Assembly: GCA_025201345.1 (NCBI GenBank)
Contig: JAIXMG010000006.1
Location: 992,001-1,056,000, forward strand
Direction of reading: 5' to 3'
Origin: Thamnidium elegans
Taxonomy: Eukaryota > Mucoromycota > Mucoromycetes > Mucorales > Mucoraceae
Length of the DNA stretch: 64,000 nt
Position 1 is the stretch's first letter; each line of letters opens with the position of its first letter. This document shows, one piece after another, positions 33,601 to 44,816 of this stretch. The notes under the pieces were generated by a model. It did no database searches, was not told the DNA's origin, and was given only the letters and a program-made list of their open reading frames with translations. The translations under genes and the position numbers were made by a program.

Positions 33601-34699
33601 AATCCAAAGCCAGTTTTGTAAAGACTGCAGGAGTCCCGACTAGTGTAATTACAAAAAAGGAAAATCAGTAAAGCGCTCACTACTACAATCAAACAAATTT
33701 TTACCCCTCCTTGAAGAAACTTGAGTCCAACATATAAAACAATTGGTAACCAAGCAAATTCACCTTTTCGAAGATTGTCTACAATAAAACCAATTTGTCT
33801 AGGGGCCAAGATGTTTACCAAAAATCCAACAGACATGAGAGCAAAACATAATACAACATAAGCTTGCAACTTTAAGTTGTGGTGAGGCCAGATATAAGGT
33901 AATAACTTTTTCATCTTTACAAAGAAACCTTCAAATGCACTTGGTTCGACTTTTTCAGTGGATGTGCCGTACTGGACTTGTTGTGTTCCTAAAAGTGGAC
34001 TTCTTTCTTGCTGATCATGTTGATCATTGGATGGTGTAATCAATAAATGAACAATAGATAAAATCACAATTGAAATCTCAATTATATATCTTGTTATAAA
34101 TATTGCCAATAAAAGATTATCATAAATAGTAAAAGTAGTCCCTAATATAAAAAAATAAGGGGGAGGAGTTAGTATCAAACAAAAGATCGTTAAATAAACA
34201 AATAACAATAACTCCTTATATTTTTTTTTTTTTTACCTGGTTCAGGTTTAAGTATACCCATCATCCAAAACCAACCAATCACTGAATCATTCAGTGCGGC
34301 TATAACCCAAAACAAATATTGAATCCAATACCATTGAGAGTACTTTTGTGTTTCATCAGCCAATGCTCCTAAACTGAAAGTCCAGGATAACCAAGAGATA
34401 CCAATGTAATAAGCCAAGACAGAAGACGTCCAATGTTCATCAATAATAGCCCGAGAAATGATAACGAGAGCATCCGCGATAAATGTACCAGTAACAAAAA
34501 CCAATAAAACTATAATAAGCTTTGAAAAAGTAGAAAGAGCTCTTACTCGGCTGGTTTCTTGTACACTGTTATAAAGGTAACGAGGTAACCCGAATAAAAC
34601 AATCGTTCCTAATAACACTGTAGGCCCAATTACAAACGGTGTTGACCATGAAAATTCATCACTAGAATAATACGGTGGAAAAGGGTTCTCTTTATTCAT
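30624..34699 (-). CDS. HMT1/ABCB6-type ABC half-transporter with long acidic repetitive tail
   Basis: ATP-driven exporter of the vacuolar/mitochondrial HMT1-ABCB6-ATM1 class; in this class the cargo is metal-thiol or porphyrin complexes. Ten in-phase exons (34699-34237, 34141-33705, 33639-32977, 32899-32752, 32695-32590, 32516-32204, 32146-32067, 31988-31878, 31793-31720, 31651-30624) give 1140 aa. An extra N-terminal block of about five membrane segments, typical of HMT1/ABCB6, precedes the six-helix ABC membrane domain. Walker A GPSGGGKST is split by an intron; the Q-loop VVPQDT, signature LSGGEKQR, Walker [13 protein letters not shown] and H-loop AHRLST are intact. Residues from about 800 on are unusual: about 330 aa rich in QED, VES/VEP, Pro and Thr repeats, ending in a basic [12 protein letters not shown]. 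The start at 34699 is the first ATG. Confidence 0.9.
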
Positions 34700-35555
34700 A
34701 AAAAAAACCAAAAAAAAAAAAGGATTTATATATAAAAAAAGAAGAAAAAGGAATAAAAAAGAGTTTTTTTTTTATATAGGTCTGTCAACTCCATTTTAGA
34801 AAGTCAGTCACAAATCTTTCCGCATATTTTGATAAGATCTCTTTTGACAGTAACTGTGCATGTAAAATTTTATAAAGAAAAGAGTCGTGTAAATGAAATC
34901 TGGTGTCACCAACCGAACCTTTCATCGTATCAAATCACAAAATAAACTTTTTCCTTTTTGATGCAAGTGATATATCCATCAATTGTCAATTATTGAACCG
35001 AAAGAACAAGATGAGAGTATAATACGTAAGTATTACACCTTCTTTATTACATATTAGTTATAGTTCGTAAACTAACCATTAGACTCGAGTGCAAAGCGCG
35101 CAGACTCCGTTGACAAGGCATTTTTAATAGAAGGTCCTAATAATGAAAGGGCTTACGAATGTAAAACGCTATCATCAGCCGAAATATTTTAGATAGTAAA
35201 TCGTTATACTTTCTTATACTATTCAAAAACTTTGCATAGCTCACTCAGTTTTCTAGAAAGTACACGTTAAACCATTTAAAAATAAAATGGAGAGGTTAAT
35301 AGTTAGGCTGTTCTCGCGTTTAAAAAAAAATTGTTTGTATCATGAAAGAAGATGATAGAGGTATGTAACACTGTAAAAAAAAAATGCATAGTAATTAACA
35401 TTGTGTTTGAAGTGAGCTTAGTGAATGATATTGTGAATTATCAAAAAAAGAAGTACAAGACATTTTGAATTATTTTATAATAAAATGAATACTTGCAAGG
35501 AACTGGTTAACTTTTTTTTTTATGTGGGTTATTTCATTCTTATGCTTAAAGTACT
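34700..35555. other. Intergenic region
   Basis: 5' flank of the transporter and 3' flank of the Hsp70-like gene. AT-rich with A/T runs; nothing further supported. Confidence 0.45.
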
Positions 35556-35558
35556 GGT

Positions 35559-38500
35559 TTAAAATCGCCTTAATGTTAACGGCTCTCCTGTTTCCATAAG
35601 CTCGCTTTTGTTAGTATGTTGACCTAATACATCTAACGAGAACAGAAGCGATGAAGAATGACCTTGCGACCTTACAGCAATTACTATCGGTATGTATTTG
35701 TCCGTGTTATAATTACTATACTTGAATGATTTCTGCGTTCCACTGACTAATTCTGTAACATAGTTTTCTGAAGTAGATGCCCCATTGTAATCTAAATTAT
35801 CTTGCGTTTTATACTTTAATAATTCTAATGCGTGAAAAGAAAAAGTGTTAACAATATATTAACAAATAAATTGCTCTAAATACTTACTCATAGAGATAAT
35901 GAAGTCCTCCTCTAAATAATTTTGCTTTAAATAGAATATTCTTTTTGAATGATTACTGCTTATTATATCTCCCATTCTTAGAAATGGAAATAAGTTATTC
36001 TCTCCAAATCCAAACTTTTCTGAATCTGTTCTTTTGTTTTTGAATAGTAGCTCTGTTTCTTTACCGGAATGGTCTATAACAACTGCATAACTTTCACTTG
36101 AAACTTGGCGAAGAGTACCTTTCTGAAAGCTTTGATATGCGTAGTGTTGCTGTTGAAGCACTGGTTGTAGGATTAGACTTGAAAATGTGGGTATGATTAA
36201 AGAATGAGTGTATATTCCATTTTCATAATTAAATTGGTCTGATTCCCCCATTAGAATTTTTTTAAACGTGTATCGAAACTGCGAGTTATAATCAAACCGT
36301 ATCAAACTAAAAAGATAATGTATGTTTTTATAATTTCCAAAAGGTCCCTCCTTTATCAGCGAAGTTGATACATAATGCATAATGTCTTGTAGTACAGGGT
36401 TAAAAGATACTTCAATAATACTATCGATTGATGAATGAAACCTGCAAGTGCAAGATCTGCTTAATTGTAGGATTATTTCCCTGCCGAATTGCAAGCTTGT
36501 ATTTTCTTTAATGATCTATACAATATTAAAGCATTAGTATACAGGAATGGCTTAGTATGCAGTTCTTACATTTTCTAAAATATACTGCTTAAGAGTGACT
36601 CCAAACTCTTTTTTGATTTCCAACGAGAGTAGCTCAAATGTTCCGTTAGTATACTTGTTACACAATTGAATTGAGTCGCTGTTTTCTACAAGGTTATTCC
36701 ACACATTTAAACAAAAAGAGTCGTATATATTTCTTATGGGAACAATTTTATCTTCAACAATAATTGACTCCTGTTCTCTCGAATCTGTACAGGTTACTGT
36801 CTGGTTCAAAGTAAGCTGTATGTGACCTTCATGTAATTGAGCTAGTACGAAGTAAGACTTGAGTGGGAGTGTCAAATTGAAATATTTTTGGATTGCAGGT
36901 AACATCCCTTCGCCCTGAGTTATGATTCTTAATTTCGTAGAGTTGTCATCTTTTTGTACCAAGCCGCTATTGTATATAATCTCTTTGAAACTATCTATAG
37001 TTTTAGCCACACCATCCAAGAGAAACGCGTCAATCGAAACAGCATATCCAATGTTTATAGGGCCGCGGTTTAAACGGTCAAGCAGCTTTCTTGATATAAC
37101 TTCTTTTATATAAATCATATACATTAGTAGAAATGCCTTGATATATACTTTCTGTTGGGTCGATACAGACGCTTCGTTCGTACCAGGACCATCACTCAAT
37201 AATTTTTCTATATAAAATATATTTTCTGTGCCTTTAAAGCGGCTACCTTCGGTGCCAGTTAGGCGGTTAATATCACTCACCAAACATTTATCTGCAAACG
37301 CGAGGAAACTAAAATTAAAATTTAGTATTTTTTTTTTCCTTTTTTATTTTCGCACATATTATATTAATGGACTTACTCTTTTTTCACTGTCAAAGTTGTT
37401 TCATGTGAGACTTGATAAAAAGGATCCAGAGACGGTAAACTAGAATTATATTAATTTTAATGTAATACGTTTTTGAATATATCTGTACGTTACCATTTTT
37501 CATCCGTTAATTGATTATGGGAAACAATCTCTTCAACTAACCCATCCTCATTCAAAAATGAAAGCGATAATGTTGTGGATTTTAGTGAAATATCTATTTA
37601 TAAAAATAATGTTATTAAATAAAATGAACAGTAAAAAAAAAAGATATATGTATGTGACGATTCAACTTACCTATGTTGATGATAGCATTTACTCTTGCGT
37701 CTAGGAATGTGGATGAAGAATCGACCGAAATACCAGCGTCAAGTATACGTGGTTTACTGTATATATTAGAGTTTTTAATTACCTCAAAAGCACCATGACA
37801 AGCGCCTTTAGGGATCTCGCCTAACTCCAGAGGATTTGAAGGTATATCAACTCTAGTTGTCGTAGTAATACACCTCAATACATGTTTATTATACTCCAAT
37901 ATACGGTATAGCCATTTGAGAATGCGATCGTCTAGATCCATACTATCAAGGTATCTATTATCAATCTGAAAAAGCGAATACTCTCTTGTAAAGTTATTCA
38001 AAAGTAGATATTTCAAAGCTTTAAGGAAGGGTTCACTGACACAGGCGTATATGTCGATAGGCTTAATAGATCGCATAGTCTCTTTCTGGTCTTCATTTAG
38101 CACCCACCATCGTTTTCTTTCACGTAACCAATGTTCATTTTGTGGGTTATCTTTATTGTATATATCCTGTCAACATGAACGTTTTTTTTTTAAAAAAAAA
38201 AGCAATATTTTATATATAAAAAATTCAATTACCATCTCGGGTAGATCTTCGCTATATATGATATCCACCATTATGCCGATGATAATGTAATTTTGACATT
38301 TGGGCTCCATATATTTTGCATAATAACTCTGTTCTTGACTGCCATCATTTGGTGGAAGCAACTTTTTAACTAAGAATTCTCTCAAGGATTTTTTAATACA
38401 GTTTTCGGAAAAAGAAAGCGAAGTAGAATTCACGACCTTAGGGAATAGCATTGAATCGGAGAAGTCGAAAAGATTATTTTTCTCACTTTGGATTAAATCT

Positions 38501-39132
38501 AATTTGATTTCATTTTCTTTAGAGCAGGAAAATCTACAGAAAACTGATTTTTGGCCTTCTTTAATTGTATTCCCGGTGACGGGATCCTTTTGCAAGTTGT
38601 AGTAGATGGATTCTAGGTCAGTATAAAATAAAAGCCTATCATGGTGATCTTCTTCTGATATTAATTTGGATCGAATAAAAATAGGCCGAATTAATTCGTC
38701 TCTAATACTTTCTTTCCACTGGGAAGGAACAATAAATACGTAATGGAGTGCAATAGGTGATGCAATATTATTTTTCGAAAGTGCTATTAATTTATCCACT
38801 CTACTTTTTATAAAAGTTGTTATTGTATTTATGTTGGTTACATCGTACCAATCCCAAGCATGCTCCTCTTTTTCTGACGCACGATGAAGTTTTTGTATAA
38901 AAGAGCTAACTGGAGAACATTTGTGAGTAGCCTTTTTCCCTGTGTTTTTGTATACTATCTGACTATTATAAATCATATTATTCTCTTGGCTGCGTTATAA
39001 GACAATGTTTTGTTAAATAATATTACTCTATTTATTATAAACACTTTATACATACTGCGTTTGATCACCGGGAGTGAAAAGAAATCTATTCAAGTTAGAG
39101 CAAATCTCTATATACGTTCCACCCTCTTGCAT
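35559..39132 (-). CDS. Hsp70-like (HSPA12-type) ATPase-fold protein
   Basis: Member of an expanded fungal family with a divergent Hsp70/actin-like ATPase fold. The best match is LHYVFIVPSQWKESIRDELI with the following EDHHDRLLFYTDLESIYY, the HSPA12 block usually read as VPA.W...R.A...AG......LL..EPEAA. Large exons are 38989-38230, 38167-37672, 37283-36569, 36514-35888 and the last ends at 35559 with TGEPLTLRRF. Small exons near 37556-37490 and 37440-37375 join them in phase. The N-terminal phosphate-1 loop (DFGTT) is not found in the modelled exons, so either a further upstream exon exists or the protein cannot bind ATP in the usual way. The start given (ATG 39132) is tentative. Chaperone activity should not be assumed. 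Confidence 0.65.
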
Positions 39133-39249
39133 ATCTATATATAAAAGAAAAGTTCATAAAATGAAAGCGTGCTTATTTTTAATATCAGTAATTACGAATA
39201 ACGACAAAATGGGTATGTTTTTGAAGATCATATATCTCCTCCATACCGG

Positions 39250-39905
39250 TAGTTGTATTATTTTGAAGTAAAAAAGAAAGGAAAAATAACATAGGTTTTT
39301 GACGTGGCATTTAATATGAATATATGTGTGTGTTACTTTAAATAAAGCGGTGGCGAAGTACCGTAAAGTTCATTTCTGTAATGCCTCAAAATTAAAAGGC
39401 GTGCGTTTTTTAACGCGTTATTGTTTATATTTTAATACATAAAAAATGGCTCAGCTACTTTCAATTATTTAAAGCAAAAAATGTCAATACCGTCAAACGT
39501 TTTTAACTGTTTGTTTCATTTTTCGGATGTACACGCCACTTGCGTAACATAATATAGTGTCACAGTTTCACGTTTGTACTCCCCTCCCCCCTTTTTTTTT
39601 CTTTGTCACTTGGGAGAAGCGTCCGTAAAACATAACACTGTGCAAGTTGTAACCCTACTCAGCAATTGCTGGGTATCTGGAAAAAATTTCTTTGCGTCAA
39701 TATAGTTATGCAAGTAGTAGAACCTCTTTACATATGCTTCACGATAATTATGTTTAAATAAAATATTCTATTTATTATATTGTTATATTTTTAATGATAA
39801 AACGAACGACTTTGTAAAATTTATTTTTTATTATTGCAATTATCATTAGCATTAGATATGAAAGAAAACAAATAGAGCTGCTAACTTGATAATAAATAAA
39901 GGCTC
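39250..39905. other. Intergenic region
   Basis: No gene supported. A C/T-rich stretch lies at 39580-39605. Confidence 0.4.
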
Positions 39906-39912
39906 ACAATTG

Positions 39913-40125
39913 CTTACATGTTAACGGCTCTCCTGCTTCCGATTCTAGACTTCACGGACTGAAAGTAAAAGCAATGCATAATGGCCGTGGGACCCAACTG
40001 TAATTAGGGGCATTTTCGTTTAATATAAAATGGTCATACATAAATAATGCATACGTTTCGTCTACTGATTCAATAAAATCAATTACTAAAATATATATCC
40101 CATTATACTCTAAACTATACCGTGA
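39913..40125 (-). pseudogene. Relic of an Hsp70-like C-terminal exon
   Basis: The minus strand ends with a frame reading EAGEPLT, the same terminal motif as the genes ending at 35559 and 53736. Upstream it reads DETYALFMYDHFILNENA, matching the last-exon layout of these paralogues. A frame change or stop lies between the two parts and no upstream exons follow. Confidence 0.55.
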
Positions 40126-40262
40126 AAAAAAAGGGTAGATAGTATTTATTTGTAAGGAGTCTTCAAATAGTCGCTAAACAACCCCCTTTTTTTTTGGTGC
40201 TTAAACATTTTACAATATTTGTATGCGGTCTCTTTAAAAATAATTGTTTATTCAAGTAAGTC

Positions 40263-40880
40263 AACTGAACTTTCAGAAATATTTAGTTTTTTTTTTAAGT
40301 TCGGTTGTTTCTTTATCAAGTTTCTCTTTTTGCTCTAAAATTTTTTCCTCGTTTGCCAAATAGCACAAGCATGTTCGATTTTTTTTAGGTTATATTTTGC
40401 TTTAAAGCACCACAAGAGCTCAATTTCTGATACAACATCTAAAGTAAAAAATAAAAATAAGTTTTTGTAATCCTAAAAATATAGAGACTCATATATTACC
40501 AGTAAAATGGCTACTCCTAAATAATAATAAAAAAAAAAAGAGTATTAGTGGCGTTCAACTAATGATAATTATTCTACTTACCACGCCTTCTTTCCACTTT
40601 TGTCTACCTCTTCAATCACGCTTGACATAATGGCACTTTATCAATATAAAAAAAATAAGTTAGTTAAAAATCAAATAATAAAAAGTATTTGTGTACAACT
40701 TACATCACCATATTGAAAAAAATCAAGACTGCAACTAATGAAAATATGACAGACAAGCACATCACAATTATACTACTACCAGCATCTCCCTCAACAATAG
40801 GGTCCCGTACACCATATATAAAAAGCCAAACATTGTAAAACGCGGTAAACCAATTGGAAAACCCATTTTCACTACAACGC
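40263..40880 (-). pseudogene. 3' fragment of an ion-channel paralogue
   Basis: Minus-strand copy of the last exons of the 10.7-15.3 kb channel gene. The pore exon reads NWFTAFYNVWLFIYGVRDPI then VEGDAGSS and FFNMV. The following short exons and the DVVSEIELLWCFKAKYNLKK exon are in the same order. A one-base loss in an A8 run near 40371 breaks the last exon before the coiled coil. Everything upstream of the pore exon is missing, and the pore motif has Arg where the intact gene has Trp. Confidence 0.8.
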
Positions 40881-40889
40881 GTGTGATTA

Positions 40890-41475
40890 GTTATAAGTAG
40901 TTACCAGGTAAAGCATTCGTAAGGCTTAAAGTCGCGTAAAATTTATAAATAACTGTGTAGAACATTTTGTCCTTTGTATTAAAGGCTTATAACTTTTGGA
41001 TACTTCGCAGCTTAAGTATTTTATTGGAAATATTGATTTCAGATGATGCCACAATGCGAATTCAGATACTCAGTTACAGTGCCTACGGATCCTATTTACG
41101 TAGCATCTATCAACTCTACAAAATAAATAATAATAGTGCGTTTCAAATACGAAAAAAAAAAATGATATGATTATGATTATTGAAAACAATTGGCTAGGAA
41201 AAAATCCTGAAGCAAAATCAAACAGTTGATTCCCAACTGAAACGTACTAATAAGTGTAACAGGATTATAAAGGTATACCTTCAAACCAGAATAAATACTT
41301 TATCAAAAATAAAAACCCAGGACAAGACTATTTATCGTCGCCGACCCTCGCACTTCGCAAATGAGACCTTCAAGAACTCATGTAGATGACGTTCCCCGAG
41401 TAGCGTAATTATTTCAAGATGCCCTTCTTAATCATTTCTAAAATTAAAGACATAATGTAACTTTTTTTAGCATCT
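40890..41475. other. Intergenic region
   Basis: No gene supported. Confidence 0.4.
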
Positions 41476-41477
41476 CG

Positions 41478-41606
41478 TAATGATACAGTGTTCTAGTAAT
41501 ATAATCTTTGATAGCGTTCGATGGAAGCATGATGTGCTCTCTTTCGTAACATGTCCAAAATTCTCTGGGTTGGGATCCTATAGCGCTTAAGTTGTCGACT
41601 GCCCTA
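41478..41606 (-). pseudogene. Orphan exon-like fragment
   Basis: After a splice-acceptor-like TTTTAG, the minus strand stays open and protein-like: AVDNLSAIGSQPREFWTCYE, then REHIMLPSNAIKDYITRTLY. The family is not recognised. No matching exon upstream or downstream is seen, so it is likely a gene scrap. Confidence 0.35.
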
Positions 41607-41776
41607 AAATCTCCCCTTTTCTTTTGGCAATCAATAAAAAAAAAATAGATTTATTTGACTTAATATAATACAAATTAGCTAAAATTGTTAACATAATCAA
41701 CATCACTAATAATAACTACTAAAGACGCGGTCTTTTGTCCTCTTTGTTCCTTTTGACAGAGAAAGGAACATTTGCA

Positions 41777-41875
41777 AGTTAGTTTCATCCTAATCATGGT
41801 ATTGGTATCATAACAGTAGCTGAAGCCAGTACGAGAGGAACCCTTGATTCAGATAATTGGTATTTGCAGTTGATG
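41777..41875 (+). pseudogene. Fragment of large-subunit (25S/28S) rRNA around the sarcin-ricin loop
   Basis: AGTACGAGAGGAACCCTTGA and the following TTCAGATAATTGGT match the universally conserved sarcin-ricin loop and the next helix of cytosolic LSU rRNA. Upstream GTTAGTTTCATCCTAATCATG is a degenerate match to the preceding rRNA segment. Only about 100 bp is present, with substitutions, so it is not a working gene. Confidence 0.8.
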
Positions 41876-42150
41876 TAGTATTTTTTGGACTCCTTGGTGG
41901 TGATCTATTTACCACAATCAACTGAATTTTTTCAAAGACAAGCACTTAATTTTTCCGTTAGAAAAAGGGATGATAAAATAGATTTTTTACCATAAACAAA
42001 ATGATAAAAGGCTTATCTATTTACAGTTCATGAATAAGTGCTGACAATGCAAAGGAGTTGACAAACGTCTGGAGGACACGAATAAACATGTATATAGACA
42101 CAACCAATAGGTTTAACAAGTTATTGACAATGTAAATAATTATATTCACA

Positions 42151-43018
42151 TGTCAATGCATTTTTCATTTACCATTGACAAACGATTTAATAGGCCAGCA
42201 ATACTAAACCAAGATTGGAACAAATTGTTTATTTTGAGTCAAGAATACGTATGTACCATTCCATCATGCTATTTTGATATTTAATTAAATTTTTATTGTT
42301 TAGAAAGCAACAATCTATCAAGTCGAAGTAAGCTCGTTAAAACTTACACGATCAGCCGGAGAGTCTTCAGCACAAAAAACAGAAAGTTTATTGAATCATC
42401 ATTCAAAGTCAACGGGAATGCACAGGTATTACATTTTTTGGACACTACCTGTGCCAATTTATGACGTAATTTTTGGTGCACTTCCAACAATAACGGGTAC
42501 TTCATATGTAAAAACGACTTTTTTTAAGAGCTTTTTCGAAGAAGATATAATGATCCAAACACGTACTCTTTCGACAAAAAACTGATTTTATATTAAAAGA
42601 TGAAGATGGTATTTAATGAGTTGAACACGAACGAATTTAAAAAGTTTGATGTTTCCACTTCAGTTATCATGAACCAACAAGTAAAGAACCCCAGAGACCT
42701 GGCGAGTATTAAGGGCTTTAGACGTACTTTAATCATCGTGTATTATTTGAAGGTACTTTGAGGATATTGTATAATATCTATGAATTTGACTAACATGCAC
42801 TTATTTAGGCACAGTTGGTTAAGTCGAGTTTACAAGTCAAGACAGCTAGAGCCCAGAAGCGTATGCAGTTCGATCTTGTTGAAGTTTTCAGCTTGGATGA
42901 TGAAGAAAGCGGAGCCAAAGATGACGATGTTCTGAAAGCGAACGTATTCTTTGCACCTAGGTTAGATAGGGAAAAGGCAAAGAAAACAAAAGTCAGTACT
43001 GAAGAAAGTCCATCTTAA
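42151..43018 (+). pseudogene. Unrecognised gene, probably decayed
   Basis: Plus-strand coding pieces with plausible splice sites: 42151-42248 (MSMHFSFTIDKRFNRPAILN), then 42304-42585 with KATIYQVE. A broken stretch with several stops in all frames follows near 42580-42640. Then come about 42600-42750 (NELNTNEFKKFDVSTSVIMN) and, after an intron, 42808-43018 (RAQKRMQFDLVEVFSLDDEE), ending in an acidic and basic tail. Frames must be switched in the middle. I do not recognise the family. Confidence 0.35.
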
Positions 43019-43911
43019 GTATTTGATACTTGGGGAAGATAAATATTTTTAAAAACAAGTTTTTTATGAACTCTTAAATAATAATATATATATATATATA
43101 TATATATTTACATTTTGATCAATACCTATATATCTCATAACTACTCCAGTTGCTATTTGTTTGTTGTATCTTCTTTTTGTATTTGGCATACATAATATTA
43201 ATTCATGTTACTACAAAACGCAGATGGTTAAACAGAGAGAAGTTTAGGGATGGGTTAGGCAACGATTTTCATCGATTCGGATCAACGAACCATTTTTTAT
43301 TTCGGTCTATCGGTTCAATTTTTCAATAAAGTTAGTACGTAATAAATACAGAGGATATGCGATATTATTAAAAAAGACAGTAAAGTAACCAGACTGCCAA
43401 AATAAACTAAAGTCTTTATAAATATTGTTGATTTCTTTTATACACATTGGCTATGGCTAATAATAAAAGTACGGGTTGTAATCCAGTGGAAAGGATTACG
43501 AGAATAAAAATACTACCCGGGAAGATTTAATGACGTGTAAATCAGGGAAAATAACTTGTACAATATGAGAATACTTCAGCACTGACATATGTGTGTGACA
43601 ATGACTATTTAAATTATAGCATGTCTGTTTTGAGTAATTCTGGTGGAGCCTTCAACAGCAGTGTTCTTCTGTAAAACTTTGGAAAGGAGAGTTTTTCTTT
43701 CCCCGGCCTTCCAACAGATCAAGGACAAGGACCTTCACGTGATTTTATTATTTTCTCGTTATAAAGGCTTCTGCAGTAACTTGTCTTTGGAAAATGAGGT
43801 GGGAAACCCGACACAGTTGATTGGCAGTCACTTATACTTCGTTTTTTAAGAATAAAAAAAATGTCACTCAGTTTTAATACCCTTACTTTTTTACATACAC
43901 ACATTTAAAAC
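43019..43911. other. Intergenic region with promoter motifs
   Basis: A (TA)n run lies at 43083-43108. Before the TPR gene there is a CACGTG box (43736-43741) and a TTATAAAG box at about 43757-43764, about 150 bp before the ATG. Nothing else is supported. Confidence 0.45.
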
Positions 43912-44716
43912 ATGTCAACCATTATCAAGAGAGCACTTTTACAATCCAAGTCTTTGGTTCGTGTTAATGCACCTGTCCAAACTAGTTTCCGTGCAACTAT
44001 TCGACCCACAACAACATTCATGACAAAAAGAAGTAAATATATACACCCCATGTCAAAAAAAAAACTATAAATACTTAAACGTGTTTCTTTTGATAGCTTT
44101 TTTTGTTAGTGCACCAAAGTTCGATAGACTTGCTGAAGCTGAAGAACAAATTAAAATTGGATCAGACCATATGAACCAAGGATCTCTTGATATGGTAAGC
44201 ATTTAAAAAATGATGACCCCCCCCCTGAATTATCTATGATTAAATTATATAAAAAGGCTATGAATAGTTATCACAAGAGTGTTAGAATTGCTCCCAGTGG
44301 GGCTGGATATTTCAATATTGGTGTTTGTTACTTTCAAATGGGTAAGATTTTTTTTTTTTTTCGTAGTTAATGCATAATTATACACGCTAACAAAAAAAGT
44401 TTAAAAAAATTTAGGCAAGCATAGAGATGCTATTAAATCCTTCACCCGTTCTTTAGAATATGAACCCAACTCAGCTGATGCACATACCAACATTGCATCT
44501 TGCTACTTAATGATGAAAGATACTGAAAATGCAGTCAAGCACTTGGAACAAGCATCCAACTTTAACCCATTAGACGGCGAAGTTCAATATAACCTTGCTT
44601 GTGTCTATGAAGCACTTGCAAGATTAGATGACGCAAAGACTAGATTTGAAAGAGCTGCTTTATTAGGCATTGATAAAGCTGAAACTGCTTTAGAAAAGTT
44701 AAAGAAAAAGTTGTAA
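43912..44716 (+). CDS. Small mitochondrial TPR-repeat protein
   Basis: Four in-phase exons (43912-44032, 44097-44194, 44257-44341, 44415-44716) give 201 aa. The first about 40 residues are rich in Arg, Ser and Thr without acidic residues (KRALLQSKSLVRVNAPVQTS), as in a mitochondrial presequence. Then come three to four tetratricopeptide repeats: LDMAMNSYHKSVRIAPSGAG, KHRDAIKSFTRSLEYEPNSA, ENAVKHLEQASNFNPLDGEV and LDDAKTRFERAALLGIDKAE. Such proteins act as protein-binding scaffolds; the partner is unknown. It converges with SEC15, 100 bp apart. Confidence 0.85.
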
Positions 44717-44816
44717 TAAAAAAACTTTATCTGGATCCTCCAATATGAACAGATCTTAATACTCTATTTTAAAAAAAGGAATTAATACTGGATCATAGTA
44801 TATACATATACATGCT

